Source: Sphingomonas sp. CBMAI 2297 (GTDB lineage Bacteria; Pseudomonadota; Alphaproteobacteria; Sphingomonadales; Sphingomonadaceae). From it: a stretch of DNA of 64,000 nt. Both the position numbers and the translations under genes were made by a program. The notes under the pieces were generated by a model. It saw nothing but the letters and a program-made list of their open reading frames with translations, was not told the origin of the DNA and did not search any database. This document shows, piece by piece, positions 15,221 to 23,342 of the stretch (its first letter is position 1; each line of letters starts with the position of its first letter). The stretch lies in contig NZ_JAPDIR010000003.1 of the NCBI RefSeq assembly GCF_029870595.1, positions 124,001 to 188,000 of the forward strand. The letters run 5' to 3'.

Positions 15221-17301
15221 TGCCCCCCGCGATCCTGAACTTCCTGAACAAGCTCGGCCTCAATCGCGACATCGCGCTCGCGGGCGGCGTGGTCGCGATC
15301 ATCGCGATGCTGATCCTGCCGATCCCCGGCTGGCTGCTCGACCTGGGCCTGGCGCTGTCGATCACCGTGTCGGTGATGATCCTGATGACCGCGCTGTTCA
15401 TCGAGAAGCCGCTGGAGCTCAGCGCCTTTCCGACGATCCTGCTGGTGGCGACGATGCTGCGCCTGGGCCTCAACCTCGCCTCCACGCGGCTGATCCTCAC
15501 CCATGGGCATGAGGGGCATGACGCGGCGGGCGGCGTGATCGGGGCGTTCGGCGAATTCCTGATGGGCGGCGAGGTGATCATCGGCCTCACCATCTTCATC
15601 ATCCTGATCGTCATCAACTTCGTCGTCATCACCAAGGGCGCCGGGCGCATCGCCGAAGTCGCCGCGCGCTTCAGCCTCGATTCGATGCCCGGCAAGCAGA
15701 TGGCGATCGACGCCGACTTGTCCGCCGGCATGATCAACGAGGACCAGGCCAAGGCCCGGCGCGCTGAAGTGGAGGCCGAGAGCGGCTTCTACGGCGCGAT
15801 GGACGGTGCCTCGAAATTCGTGAAGGGCGATGCGATCGCCGGCCTGCTGATCACCGCGGTGAACATCATCGTCGGCCTGACCATCGGCGTCGTCTCGCAC
15901 GGCGTGCCGATCGGCGAGGCCTTCCACACCTATACCGTGCTCACCGCCGGCGACGGCCTGGTCAGCCAGATCCCGGCGCTGATCATCTCGATCGCCGCGG
16001 GCCTGCTCGTCTCCAAGGGTGGCGTGAAGGGCAAGACCGGCGCGGCGCTGGGCGACCAGCTGGGCCGCTATCCCAAGGCCTTCGGCATGGTCTCGGTCCT
16101 GCTGGGCGCGCTGGCGATCATGCCGGGCATGCCCTTCCTGCCCTTCGCCATCTTCTCGGCCGCCTCGGGCTTCGCCGCCTGGCGGATGAGCAAGAACGCC
16201 GCCGCCAAGGCCGCACTGGAAAAGGCCGTCGCCGCGCAGGAACAGGCCCAGGCCGCCGTGGTCGAGCAGCCGATCTCGCAGACGCTGGCGATCGACGCGG
16301 TGCGCATCGAGATCGGCTATGCCCTGTTGCCGATGATCAACGACGAGCAGCGCGAGCCGCGCCTCGACGATCAGGTGCGCGCGCTGCGCCGCCAGATGGC
16401 GACCGATTTCGGCTTCGTGCTCCCCTCGGTCCGCATCATCGACAATATGGGCTTGAAGCCCAACGAGTACGTCATCACGATCAAGGAGACCGAGGCGGCG
16501 CGCGGCGAGATCCGCGTCGACAAGCTCCTCATGATCAATCCGGGCGGCGGCCCGGCCGGCCTGCCCGGCGAGACGACCACCGAGCCGGTGTTCGGCCTGC
16601 CCGCCCTCTGGATCGATCGCGAGCTGCGCGACGAGGCCGGCTTCCGCGGGCTCACCGTGGTCGAGTGCGGCACGATCATCACCACGCACCTGACCGAGCT
16701 GGTGAAGGAGAATATCGCCGACCTGCTTTCCTATGCGGAGACGCAGAAGCTGCTGACCGAAGTCCACAAGGATTCGGAGAAGCTGGTTGCCGACATCATC
16801 CCGGCCAAGGTCTCGATCTCGAGCGTGCAGCGCATCCTGCAGAACCTGCTGGGCGAAGGCATCTCGATCCGCGACGTGCCGACGATCCTGGAAGGCATCG
16901 CGGAGGCGGCGCCGCTGACCAGCAACCTGACCCAGATGACCGAGCATGTCCGCTCGCGCCTGGCCCGGCAGATCAGCGCGTCGCAGGTGCGCGGCGAGGC
17001 GATCCCGGTGGTGACGCTGTCGCCCGAATGGGACCAGGAATTCGCGGAGAGCATCCTGGGCCAGGGCGACGAGCGCCAGCTGGCGATGGCACCGTCCTCG
17101 CTCCACCGGTTCATCGCGCATGTCCGCGAGACCTATGACCGGCTGGCGCAGGACGGCGAGATCCCGTGCATGCTGACCAGCCCGGCGATCCGCCCGTTCG
17201 TCCGCTCGATCATCGAGCGGGTGCGGCCGGCCACGGTGGTGCTCTCGCAGAACGAGATCCACGCCCGTGCCCGCATCCGCGCGCTCGGCACGATCGGCTG
17301 A
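15220..17301 (+). CDS. flhA: Flagellar export gate protein FlhA
   Basis: FlhA is the large membrane component of the flagellar type III export gate. The 693-residue product has about eight membrane helices in residues 15-320, the conserved block KGAGRIAEVAARFSLDSMPGKQMAIDADL, and a large cytoplasmic domain ending in the chaperone-docking region (RFIAHVRETYDRLAQDGEIP, SQNEI). ATG 15220 overlaps the preceding small frame; a TTG at 15202 is possible but less likely. It corresponds to FlbF of Caulobacter. The other gate genes (flhB, fliPQR) are not nearby. Confidence 0.97.
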   Translation: MPPAILNFLNKLGLNRDIALAGGVVAIIAMLILPIPGWLLDLGLALSITVSVMILMTALFIEKPLELSAFPTILLVATMLRLGLNLASTRLILTHGHEGHDAAGGVIGAFGEFLMGGEVIIGLTIFIILIVINFVVITKGAGRIAEVAARFSLDSMPGKQMAIDADLSAGMINEDQAKARRAEVEAESGFYGAMDGASKFVKGDAIAGLLITAVNIIVGLTIGVVSHGVPIGEAFHTYTVLTAGDGLVSQIPALIISIAAGLLVSKGGVKGKTGAALGDQLGRYPKAFGMVSVLLGALAIMPGMPFLPFAIFSAASGFAAWRMSKNAAAKAALEKAVAAQEQAQAAVVEQPISQTLAIDAVRIEIGYALLPMINDEQREPRLDDQVRALRRQMATDFGFVLPSVRIIDNMGLKPNEYVITIKETEAARGEIRVDKLLMINPGGGPAGLPGETTTEPVFGLPALWIDRELRDEAGFRGLTVVECGTIITTHLTELVKENIADLLSYAETQKLLTEVHKDSEKLVADIIPAKVSISSVQRILQNLLGEGISIRDVPTILEGIAEAAPLTSNLTQMTEHVRSRLARQISASQVRGEAIPVVTLSPEWDQEFAESILGQGDERQLAMAPSSLHRFIAHVRETYDRLAQDGEIPCMLTSPAIRPFVRSIIERVRPATVVLSQNEIHARARIRALGTIG

Positions 17302-17326
17302 GCGCGGACCGTTTCACCGGCGAACA

Positions 17327-17335
17327 TCCTATAAT
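17327..17335 (+). promoter_or_regulatory. Flagellar-type promoter box before fliK
   Basis: TCCTATAAT ends at 17335 in the 74-bp gap between flhA and fliK, about 40 bp before the fliK start. No GGCAAAAATTGCC-like site is visible upstream, which sets it apart from the fliF, fliL and flbT promoters. Confidence 0.45.
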
Positions 17336-17375
17336 GAAGAATGCGGGCTCCGATGCCCGCCCATGAGGCGCGTGC

Positions 17376-18785
17376 ATGCAGATAAACACTATCGGATTTC
17401 CCGCGGGTCTCCTCGGCGCAGGGAGCGCCGACCCCGCCGCCGGCATCGGCTTCGCGCAGATGCTCGGCGCGCCGGGCAATCCCGCCGGCACCGGCCTCGC
17501 GCCGCCGCCGGCCGCCAATGACCTGCTCGCGCCCGCCGCGCCGCTGAGCATGGCGCAGCTGCTCACCACCGCCGCGCCGGCGGCAGCCGCGGAAGCTCCG
17601 CCGGTCGAGGTTACATTGCCGCAGCCCGCCGCGCCGGCGGAAGCGCAGCCCGCCATGGGCGCGCAGCCCCTGGCGAGCGCGCCACCGGCGAGCACGCTGC
17701 CGGCGATGACGGAAGATACCGGCGCCCCAGCCGGCAAGCCGCCGCTGCCGGGCACGGAGGCCAAGCCGGCCAAACCGGCGGCAAACGCCCCGCCCGCTCC
17801 CGCACCCGCCGAACCCGCGATCGACACGCCTCCCACTCCCGCCGCCCAGGCGAGCGAACAGGCCCAGGCCGTGGCGCCGGAAGAGCCCAAGGCCCCGGTC
17901 AAGCGCGGCCCGCCCGTGGCGAACACCGAGGACGAACCGCCAGCCGCCGATCCCGCGGCCGTCGCGGGCAATGCGCAGGCCGCCGATATGGTCGCGGCCG
18001 CCATCGTCCAGGTCCCCCCGCGCCCCGAGCTCGCGGCCAGGCCTCAGCCCGCGCCGAACCGCCAGATCGGCGAGAGCGCCTCCCCCACGCGCAAGGCCGA
18101 TGCCGTGCGCGGGGGCCAGGGCGCTGCGCAGGCCCCCGAGCCCGCAGCCGGCAGCGACAAGATCCAGGCCGCGACACCAGCGATCGCCGGCAAGCCGGGC
18201 GCCGGGAAGGACAATGCGCAGGGCGACGATCGCGGCCAGGCACCGGCCTTCACGCTGCGTAACGACGCGCCCCCCGCGCCGACGGCGCCGCATGCCGCCA
18301 CCGACACGCCCCGCACCCAGGCGGCTCCCGCGATGGCCGCGGCCGAGCCGGTGGTCGCGGCGCGCCCCGGCCATCTCGGCCAGGCGCTCGGCGTCGAGAT
18401 CGCGCGCAAGGTGGAGGCCGGCGAGGACATGCTGCGCGTCCGGCTGAGCCCGGACAATCTCGGCAAGGTCGAAGTGACGCTGTCGTTCGACGATGCCGGC
18501 ACGCTGCGCGCCACGGTGCGCGCGGACAGCGCCCATGCGCTCGACTTGCTCCGCCAGGACGCCCCTGATCTGGGCCGCGCGCTCGACCAGGCAGGCATCC
18601 GCGCCGACGCGCAGAGCTTCCGCTTCGAGAGCCGCACCGGCGACGGCAACGCGCAGGCACAGCAGCAGCAACAGCAAAACCAGAATTCCGCTACCGGCCA
18701 GCACGCCGGCGGTGACGAACCCGATACGACCGACATCGCCTATCGCGGCATTCGCGGCGACGGGCAGGTCGATCTCCTCGCCTAG
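17376..18785 (+). CDS. fliK: Flagellar hook-length control protein FliK
   Basis: FliK is the exported molecular ruler that stops hook growth and switches export specificity. The 469-residue product has a very long Pro/Ala-rich disordered region (about 30-320), as expected for a ruler, and a conserved C-terminal Flg_hook domain at about 335-405: LGQALGVEIARKVEAG, LRVRLSPDNLGKVEV, AHALDLLRQDAPDLGRALDQAG. A Gln-rich tail follows (428-435). It starts MQINTIGFPAG and lies 11 bp before flgD in an operon. Confidence 0.88.
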   Translation: MQINTIGFPAGLLGAGSADPAAGIGFAQMLGAPGNPAGTGLAPPPAANDLLAPAAPLSMAQLLTTAAPAAAAEAPPVEVTLPQPAAPAEAQPAMGAQPLASAPPASTLPAMTEDTGAPAGKPPLPGTEAKPAKPAANAPPAPAPAEPAIDTPPTPAAQASEQAQAVAPEEPKAPVKRGPPVANTEDEPPAADPAAVAGNAQAADMVAAAIVQVPPRPELAARPQPAPNRQIGESASPTRKADAVRGGQGAAQAPEPAAGSDKIQAATPAIAGKPGAGKDNAQGDDRGQAPAFTLRNDAPPAPTAPHAATDTPRTQAAPAMAAAEPVVAARPGHLGQALGVEIARKVEAGEDMLRVRLSPDNLGKVEVTLSFDDAGTLRATVRADSAHALDLLRQDAPDLGRALDQAGIRADAQSFRFESRTGDGNAQAQQQQQQNQNSATGQHAGGDEPDTTDIAYRGIRGDGQVDLLA

Positions 18786-18796
18786 GAGCAACCAGC

Positions 18797-19501
18797 ATGA
18801 CCACCGTCAACACCACCACCAATACGCCGGCGACGAACGGCACCGCCAATGCATCGAGCACCGGCCTCAACGGCGACTTCACGATGTTCCTGAAGCTGCT
18901 GACCACCCAGATGCAGAACCAGGACCCGCTGAGCCCGATGGACACGGCCCAGTACACGCAGCAGCTGGTGCAATATTCGCAGGTCGAGCAGTCGATGGCG
19001 CAGACCAACACGCTCAAGTCGATCCTGTCGGCGCTGGGCACCCAGAACCTCACCCAGGCCTCGTCGCTGATCGGCCGCGCGGTGGAAGTGGATTCGCCCG
19101 TCGCCGGGCTCACCGCGACGCAGGCGGCGCAGTGGAGTTGGAGCACGCCGCGCGATGCCGCCTCGGTGGTCGCCACGATCAGCGACGCTTCGGGCAAGGT
19201 CGTCGATACCCGCACCGTGCAGGTGACCGGCAGCAGCGGCACGCTCGCCTGGGACGGCCTGACCTCGAACGGCCGCGAGATGCCGGCCGGCAAATATTCG
19301 CTCTCGCTCAAGGCGCTCGACAGTTCGGGCAACCAGTTGACCAGCACGGTCCACAACATCGGCACGGTCAGCGACGTGCAGCTCAGCAACGGCGCGGTGC
19401 TGGTGACCGTGAACGGCAACCAGGTCGAGGCGGGCAAGCTCATCCGCATCGGCGGGGCGAATGCCGGAACCGGCACGGGCAGCAGCGAGAGCGGCACCTA
19501 G
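18797..19501 (+). CDS. flgD: Hook-capping protein FlgD
   Basis: FlgD caps the growing hook. The 234-residue product has the FlgD N-terminal motif (FTMFLKLLTTQMQNQDPLSPMD, about 31-52, then YTQQLVQYSQVEQ) and the Tudor/Ig-like FLG domains after residue 85 (LIGRAVEVDS, GKVVDTRTV, GKYSLSLKALDSSG). Size is normal. AGGAG lies directly upstream. It is the last gene of the fliK-flgD unit and is followed by a 500-bp gap with a palindromic repeat and a likely small RNA. Confidence 0.95.
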   Translation: MTTVNTTTNTPATNGTANASSTGLNGDFTMFLKLLTTQMQNQDPLSPMDTAQYTQQLVQYSQVEQSMAQTNTLKSILSALGTQNLTQASSLIGRAVEVDSPVAGLTATQAAQWSWSTPRDAASVVATISDASGKVVDTRTVQVTGSSGTLAWDGLTSNGREMPAGKYSLSLKALDSSGNQLTSTVHNIGTVSDVQLSNGAVLVTVNGNQVEAGKLIRIGGANAGTGTGSSESGT

Positions 19502-19513
19502 TTATTCTTCCTT

Positions 19514-19595
19514 CGTCACCCCGGCCTTGCGCCGGGGTCCCGCTGTTTCACCGTCGGCAGAAGAAACGGGCCCCCGGCGCAAGGCCGGGGTGACG
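19514..19595. repeat. Dispersed inverted-repeat element, type A (copy 2)
   Basis: Same element as at 6306-6387; here the arms CGTCACCCCGGCCTTGCGCC.. and ..GGCGCAAGGCCGGGGTGACG are nearly perfect complements around a short centre. It sits directly after the flgD stop and could also end that transcript. Confidence 0.88.
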
Positions 19596-19683
19596 GGTGG
19601 ATGGGGCCATCACGGCTCCCATTCTGAATGTCGAGCCTCCCCAGGCCCGATCGATCCCCGGGGTTTTCCTGAGGCCCGGGCGT

Positions 19684-19712
19684 TTGGGGCACCCCTTCCT
19701 CGCCTCTATAAT
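19684..19712 (+). promoter_or_regulatory. Promoter of candidate small RNA
   Basis: CCTCTATAAT (hexamer 19707-19712) matches the box before flagellar genes. TTGGGG at 19684-19689 is spaced 17 bp from it and could be a -35 element. No ftr-like palindrome is seen. Confidence 0.5.
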
Positions 19713-19717
19713 GGAAT

Positions 19718-19836
19718 CAGAGAGGCGGGCGGACGTATCGATCCCCTCGCGATCCGCCCGTCTCTCGGTGGCGCTCCGGCGCCTTGTTTCCCTTCGTTTA
19801 ACCGAGCGGGCCGGATCCTCCACCGGCCCGCTTTTT
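19718..19836 (+). ncRNA. Candidate structured small RNA downstream of flgD
   Basis: About 120 nt between a TATAAT promoter and an intrinsic terminator, without a credible coding frame. Predicted structure by eye: stem 1 pairs 19720-19733 with 19753-19766 (14 bp, one G-U); stem 2 is GGCGC-TCCG-GCGCC at 19770-19783; stem 3 is the terminator at 19805-19836. The segment 19784-19804 (about CTTGTTTCCCTTCGTTTAACC) is single-stranded and could base-pair with a target. The box shared with flagellar promoters suggests co-expression with flagellar genes. The transcript, its ends and its targets are inferred. Confidence 0.5.
19805..19836 (+). terminator. Intrinsic terminator of candidate small RNA
   Basis: AGCGGGCCGG (19805-19814), loop ATCCTCCA, CCGGCCCGCT (19823-19832), then TTTT. 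A perfect 10-bp GC-rich stem followed directly by a T run is a textbook rho-independent terminator. Confidence 0.85.
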
Positions 19837-19861
19837 CATGCGTCCGGAGCATGCCGGAGCG

Positions 19862-19894
19862 GATGGAGCCGGAGATGGAGCCGGAGATGGAGCC
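19862..19894. repeat. Short tandem repeat, 12-bp unit
   Basis: GATGGAGCCGGA is repeated 2.75 times in a non-coding stretch after the small RNA terminator. No function is apparent. Confidence 0.8.
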
Positions 19895-19955
19895 CGCCTT
19901 CACGGCGTGACGGCGATCGAGGCCCCCTTGTCCGGAGGGAGTAGCGCCAAAGCAG

Positions 19956-19979
19956 AACGGGGCCCCGCAAGGCCCCGTT
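19956..19979 (-). terminator. Hairpin after the 20006 gene
   Basis: AACGGGGCC (19956-19964) and GGCCCCGTT (19971-19979) form a 9-bp stem with a 6-nt loop, 26 bp past the stop of the minus-strand gene. The T run on the minus strand is short (CTGCTTTGG). Confidence 0.5.
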
Positions 19980-20005
19980 CGCGATACTCGAAATGGATCC
20001 GCGGA

Positions 20006-20338
20006 TCAGGCGTGCGCGGCACGCAGGATCGGCTGCGTGGGCAGCTTGATGATCTGCATCGGCGGCAGCTCGTCTCCGGCCTCGGCGACTTCATAAGCCT
20101 CCAGCGCGCAGCCCGGCAATGCGGCGGGCGCGGTAAGCATCGCAATGCAATCGGCGATCGACGGATCCTCGCGCGGGCCGATCGTGTCGAGCACGTCGGC
20201 CAGCGTCGCGCCCGGCGCCGCCAGGCCGCGATCGGCGGCGGCGGCCCAGAGCGCCCGGGCATCCTCGACCGTTAGCGTTAACGACACCAAGTAGCTGGTC
20301 GACGCTTCCGAACCCTGCCTCATTTCACCAACGCCCAT
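20006..20338 (-). CDS. Unknown 110-residue protein in the flagellar cluster
   Basis: A soluble, acidic protein starting at ATG 20338 (MGVGEMRQGSEAST). It contains a helical segment LTVEDARALWAAAADRGLAAPGATLADVLDTIGPREDPSIADC and a C-terminal tail with ELPPMQIIKLPTQP. No family is recognised. It follows the 20436 gene by 97 bp on the same strand, and both lie downstream of a flagellar-type promoter, so a flagellar or motility role is plausible from context only. An ATG at 20323 is an alternative start. Confidence 0.55.
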   Translation of the reverse strand: MGVGEMRQGSEASTSYLVSLTLTVEDARALWAAAADRGLAAPGATLADVLDTIGPREDPSIADCIAMLTAPAALPGCALEAYEVAEAGDELPPMQIIKLPTQPILRAAHA

Positions 20339-20435
20339 TTGTCTGCCCCCGACCTGTTCGTGTGAATTTTGTATTAAATGCCTCAAAGCCGGCTTGCGGC
20401 GTAGTACGGGCAAGCCCGTATGTGGTTTTGCGGAA

Positions 20436-20837
20436 TCAATGGACCCGCGCTTCCGCCCGCCGGCCGAGCTCGCGGGCATGCGCCGCGACCAGGCACAGCT
20501 CGGCATAGAGCCGATCCCAGAAAGGCGCGGGAATATCGAGTGCCGGGCCGTCCGACTGATCGAGCGCGAGCGCGGCGCAGGGATCCAGCCCGAGGCGAAA
20601 GCGCGTGGCGAACACGCCGTCGATATGCTCGTCCGGCAGGTCGTGCGGCACGGCGAGGCGCGCCGACATGATGTAGCCCGACAGGATGTCGACGCCATAG
20701 CCGTCGAGCATCACGCGCGGCCGGCCGGCCATGTCCGGCCGCTCGAGCACGACGAGCGCGCCCGAGGGATGCTCCTCGACGCTCACCTGAAGGCGGCCGC
20801 CGAACGCATCGGTGATTTCTCTGATCCTGGGAAACAA
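20436..20837 (-). CDS. Unknown 133-residue protein under a flagellar-type promoter
   Basis: A soluble alpha/beta protein starting at a TTG (20837) with GAGGAG upstream; no better start fits the promoter at 20861-20866. Features: MFPRIREITDAFGGRLQVSVEEHPSGALVVLE, DGYGVDILSGYIMSARLAVPHDLPDEHIDG, then a helical tail (FWDRLYAELCLVAAHARELG). I do not recognise the family. It lies between flgD and flagellin, and its promoter carries both the TATAAT box and the ftr-like site, so it is probably a regulated flagellar accessory gene. Confidence 0.6.
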   Translation of the reverse strand: MFPRIREITDAFGGRLQVSVEEHPSGALVVLERPDMAGRPRVMLDGYGVDILSGYIMSARLAVPHDLPDEHIDGVFATRFRLGLDPCAALALDQSDGPALDIPAPFWDRLYAELCLVAAHARELGRRAEARVH

Positions 20838-20860
20838 GGCTCTATTCTCCTCTTGGGATC

Positions 20861-20910
20861 ATTATAGAGGCGTCAACCAATTGGCGGGGCGGCGCGCGCA
20901 AGAAAATTGC
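20861..20910 (-). promoter_or_regulatory. Flagellar promoter with ftr-like site for the 20837 operon
   Basis: Minus-strand CCTCTATAAT (hexamer 20861-20866) with GCAAGAAAATTGC (20898-20910) centred 38 bp upstream of the hexamer. This is the same geometry as before flbT and fliF. A second AT palindrome (CCAATTGG) lies at 20877-20884. Confidence 0.55.
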
Positions 20911-20922
20911 GGGCACGAAAAA

Positions 20923-20952
20923 AGGAGGCCGGGACTTGCGTCCCGGCCTCCT
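20923..20952 (-). terminator. Flagellin terminator
   Basis: On the minus strand AGGAGGCCGGGA pairs with TCCCGGCCTCCT (12-bp perfect stem, 6-nt loop) and is followed by TTTTTTC. It lies 36 bp past the flagellin stop and is a strong intrinsic terminator. Confidence 0.9.
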
Positions 20953-20987
20953 CGTCAGGGCCATAGACTCCAGGGAAAAGTCCGGCC

Positions 20988-21842
20988 TTAACGGAACAGC
21001 GAGGTGATGGTCGACGGCGCCTGGTTGGCGATCGACAGAGCCTGCACACCGAGCTGCTGCTTGACCTGCAGCGCCTGCAGCTTCGCCGATTCCTTGGCGA
21101 GATCGGCGTCGACAAGGTTGCCGATGCCGCCCTCGATCACGTCGGAGAGCTTGCTGGTGAAGGTCGACTGAGCATCGATCTTGCGCGAAGCCGCGCCGAG
21201 GGTGCTCAGGCTGGTCTTCAGGTTCGCCTGGGTCGTGGTGATCGTGTCGATCATCGCCTGCGCCGAAGCCTGGGTGCTGATGTTGCCGCCCGAAGCGATC
21301 GTGACGACCGAGCCGCCAAGGTCGAGACCCTGGTTGGCGACGCTCAGCGAGTCCGGATCCCAGGTGGTCGAGCTGGTGTTCGAGTCCTGCAGCGACTGCA
21401 GGGCCGTCACGGTGCCGCCCGAAGCCTTCAGCAGGTTCGTGCCGTTGAAGTCAGACGAGTTCACGATCGTGGTGATCTGGTCACGCAGAGCAACGAAGTC
21501 CGCGTTGAGCGCGTCACGGGTCGACGTGTCGATGCCGGCGTCGGCGGCCTGATAGGCCTTCGCCTTCATCTGGTTCACGACGTCCGAGATCTGCTCGGCG
21601 CCAGCCACCGCCACGTCGGTCACGCTCTTGGCGCGGCTCAGCGACGAAGACACGGCAGCGAGGCCGCCCATGTCGCCACGCAGGCCCTGAGCGATCGTGT
21701 ACGAAGCCGAGTCGTCCTTGGTCGACGCAACCTTCAGGCCGGTGTTGATGCGGCTCTGAACCTGCGACAGGCCCCGGTTGGTCTCGTTGAGGCTCTGGAG
21801 AGCCGCCATCGCACCGACGTTGGTGTTAACCGAAAATGCCAT
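20988..21842 (-). CDS. fliC: Flagellin
   Basis: The filament subunit, 284 residues. The N-terminal D0/D1 helices (MAFSVNTNVGAMAALQSLN, then LSQVQSRINTGLKVASTKDDSASYTIAQGLRGD) and C-terminal helices (LVDADLAKESAKLQALQVKQQLGVQALSIANQAPSTI, ending SLFR) are conserved. The middle is short, giving a small alphaproteobacterial-type flagellin. Only one flagellin gene is seen here. It has its own promoter and a strong terminator, as expected for a highly expressed late gene. FlbT at 35174 may act on its mRNA. Confidence 0.97.
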   Translation of the reverse strand: MAFSVNTNVGAMAALQSLNETNRGLSQVQSRINTGLKVASTKDDSASYTIAQGLRGDMGGLAAVSSSLSRAKSVTDVAVAGAEQISDVVNQMKAKAYQAADAGIDTSTRDALNADFVALRDQITTIVNSSDFNGTNLLKASGGTVTALQSLQDSNTSSTTWDPDSLSVANQGLDLGGSVVTIASGGNISTQASAQAMIDTITTTQANLKTSLSTLGAASRKIDAQSTFTSKLSDVIEGGIGNLVDADLAKESAKLQALQVKQQLGVQALSIANQAPSTITSLFR

Positions 21843-21946
21843 TTCACTATCCTTCTTGGATCAAGGGCTGCTTCTGCGGCCCGAACCGGAGACGCCGGTT
21901 CGCGACGGAACGTGATCGGTACGCCCGCATGATCATTGTGGGAAAA

Positions 21947-21980
21947 ATTATAGGATGACCAAAATTGCGGCGCGAATTTT
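21947..21980 (-). promoter_or_regulatory. Flagellin promoter region
   Basis: Minus-strand TCCTATAAT (hexamer 21947-21952) is followed by a 105-nt leader to the flagellin start. Two AAAATT blocks, AAAATTGCGG at 21961 and the minus-strand AAAATTCGCG ending at 21971, lie upstream. They resemble half ftr sites but are closer to the box than elsewhere. Confidence 0.5.
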
Positions 21981-22135
21981 GATGGTTACCGCAAGGTTAA
22001 GGTCAACGCATCGACGGCGGAGGCCATGGATCTCCCTCTCCCCTGCCTTCTCCCCGCGAGCGGGGAGAGGGAGAAAGGAAAATCGCCCCGCAGCAGGGGC
22101 TGCGAGGCGATCCTCTCCAAATCCTGGCGGCTTCT

Positions 22136-22903
22136 TCAGAACGGGAAGAGCGCGTCGTAGATCTGCTGGCCCCAACGCGCCTGCTGCGCGTCGGTCAGCT
22201 GGCCCTTGCCGCCATAGATCACGCGCGCCTCGGCGATCTGCGAGTGGCGGATCGAATTGTCGCGGGCGATATCTTCCGGACGGATGAGGCCGGTGATGAT
22301 CAGCTCGCGCATCTCGAAGTTCACGCGAACCTCCTGGCGGCCCTTGATCATCAGATTGCCGTTGGGGAGCACCTGGGTGACGATGGCGGCCATCGTCATG
22401 TTGATCGTTTCCGACCGGGCGGTGGTGCCGCCGCCGGCATATTTGGAGCCCGAATTGGTCTCGAGCGCCGCATTGGCATCGGCGCCGAGCAGCTTCTTCA
22501 CCGGGCCGATGCCGAGCAGGCCGCCCAGGCCGCCGCTCTCGCTGCCGCCACGGGTGCGCGAGGTGTTGTTGCCCAGGTCGGCCTTGTCGGCGATGTTGAT
22601 CTTGATCGTCAGGATGTCGCCGATCTTGTTCGCGCGCTGATCGCGGAACAGCGCACCGGCGCCGGTGCGGAACAGCGAGGCGCTGTTCCCCTGCTGGGGC
22701 TGCTGGCGCATCGCCACGGTGCCGTTGGTGGTCGCGCCGCGAACGCGCTCCGACGGCATCGCCAGCGACGGCTCGATCTCGGGCGCCTCGACCGGCTGGA
22801 TCTCGGAAAGCTTGGGGGCCTTGCCCACCTGCTTCAGGCGCCCGACGGCGCCGCAACCCGAAAGCGTGGCGCAGATGGCCGCGGCGAGAATGATCTTGCG
22901 CAT
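22136..22903 (-). CDS. flgH: Flagellar L-ring lipoprotein FlgH
   Basis: FlgH forms the outer-membrane L ring. The 255-residue product starts at 22903 with a lipoprotein signal peptide (MRKIILAAAICATLSGC; lipid-modified Cys at 17). Conserved blocks: LFRDQRANKIGDILTIKI, INMTMAAIVTQVLPNGNLMIKGRQEVRVN, RELIITGLIRPEDIARDNSI and IAEARVIYGGKG. Length is usual. It is the last gene of flgF-flgG-flgA-flgH. Confidence 0.96.
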   Translation of the reverse strand: MRKIILAAAICATLSGCGAVGRLKQVGKAPKLSEIQPVEAPEIEPSLAMPSERVRGATTNGTVAMRQQPQQGNSASLFRTGAGALFRDQRANKIGDILTIKINIADKADLGNNTSRTRGGSESGGLGGLLGIGPVKKLLGADANAALETNSGSKYAGGGTTARSETINMTMAAIVTQVLPNGNLMIKGRQEVRVNFEMRELIITGLIRPEDIARDNSIRHSQIAEARVIYGGKGQLTDAQQARWGQQIYDALFPF

Positions 22904-22913
22904 GATGGTTCCC

Positions 22914-23342
22914 TCAAGGCGTGACGATGCGCACGGCGCCCGTGGCCTCGACGACCCCGTCCAGCGTGCGATTGGTTGCATTGGCGACGACCCGGACGGC
23001 CTCGCCCTTGGAACCGCCGCCGAGCGCGCGGCCCGCGGCGGTGATGATCAGCGGGCCGCTGACGATGCGAATGGTCACCGGCTCCCCGCGCCGCACCATC
23101 TGCGGGCGCATCAGGTCGGCCTGGCGCACCACCGTGCCCGCGGGCAGGTTGCGTGCGGCTTCCATGCCCGCGGCCTGGTCGATGGTGAGCGCGCCGCGCG
23201 CCGTGGCGGCGGGGCGCTGCTCGACCGCGAAGTCGCCGGCTTCGATCCGGTCGCCCTTCTGCACGGCATGGCCGAGCACGGCGACCGGCACCTCTTCGGG
23301 CGCGGCGAGCGCGAGCAGCGCGAGGCCGAGAACGCCCAGCAT
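22914..23342 (-). CDS. flgA: P-ring assembly chaperone FlgA
   Basis: FlgA is a periplasmic chaperone for P-ring (FlgI) assembly. The 142-residue product has a short signal peptide (MLGVLGLALLALAAP), then the SAF domain (VPVAVLGHAVQKGDRIEAGDF, ARNLPAGTVVRQADLMRPQMVRRGEPVTI) and the C-terminal beta domain (GSKGEAVRVVANATNRTLDGVV). It is shorter than enteric FlgA, lacking part of the N-terminal domain, as often in alphaproteobacteria. It overlaps the flgG stop by 1 nt. Confidence 0.9.
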   Translation of the reverse strand: MLGVLGLALLALAAPEEVPVAVLGHAVQKGDRIEAGDFAVEQRPAATARGALTIDQAAGMEAARNLPAGTVVRQADLMRPQMVRRGEPVTIRIVSGPLIITAAGRALGGGSKGEAVRVVANATNRTLDGVVEATGAVRIVTP

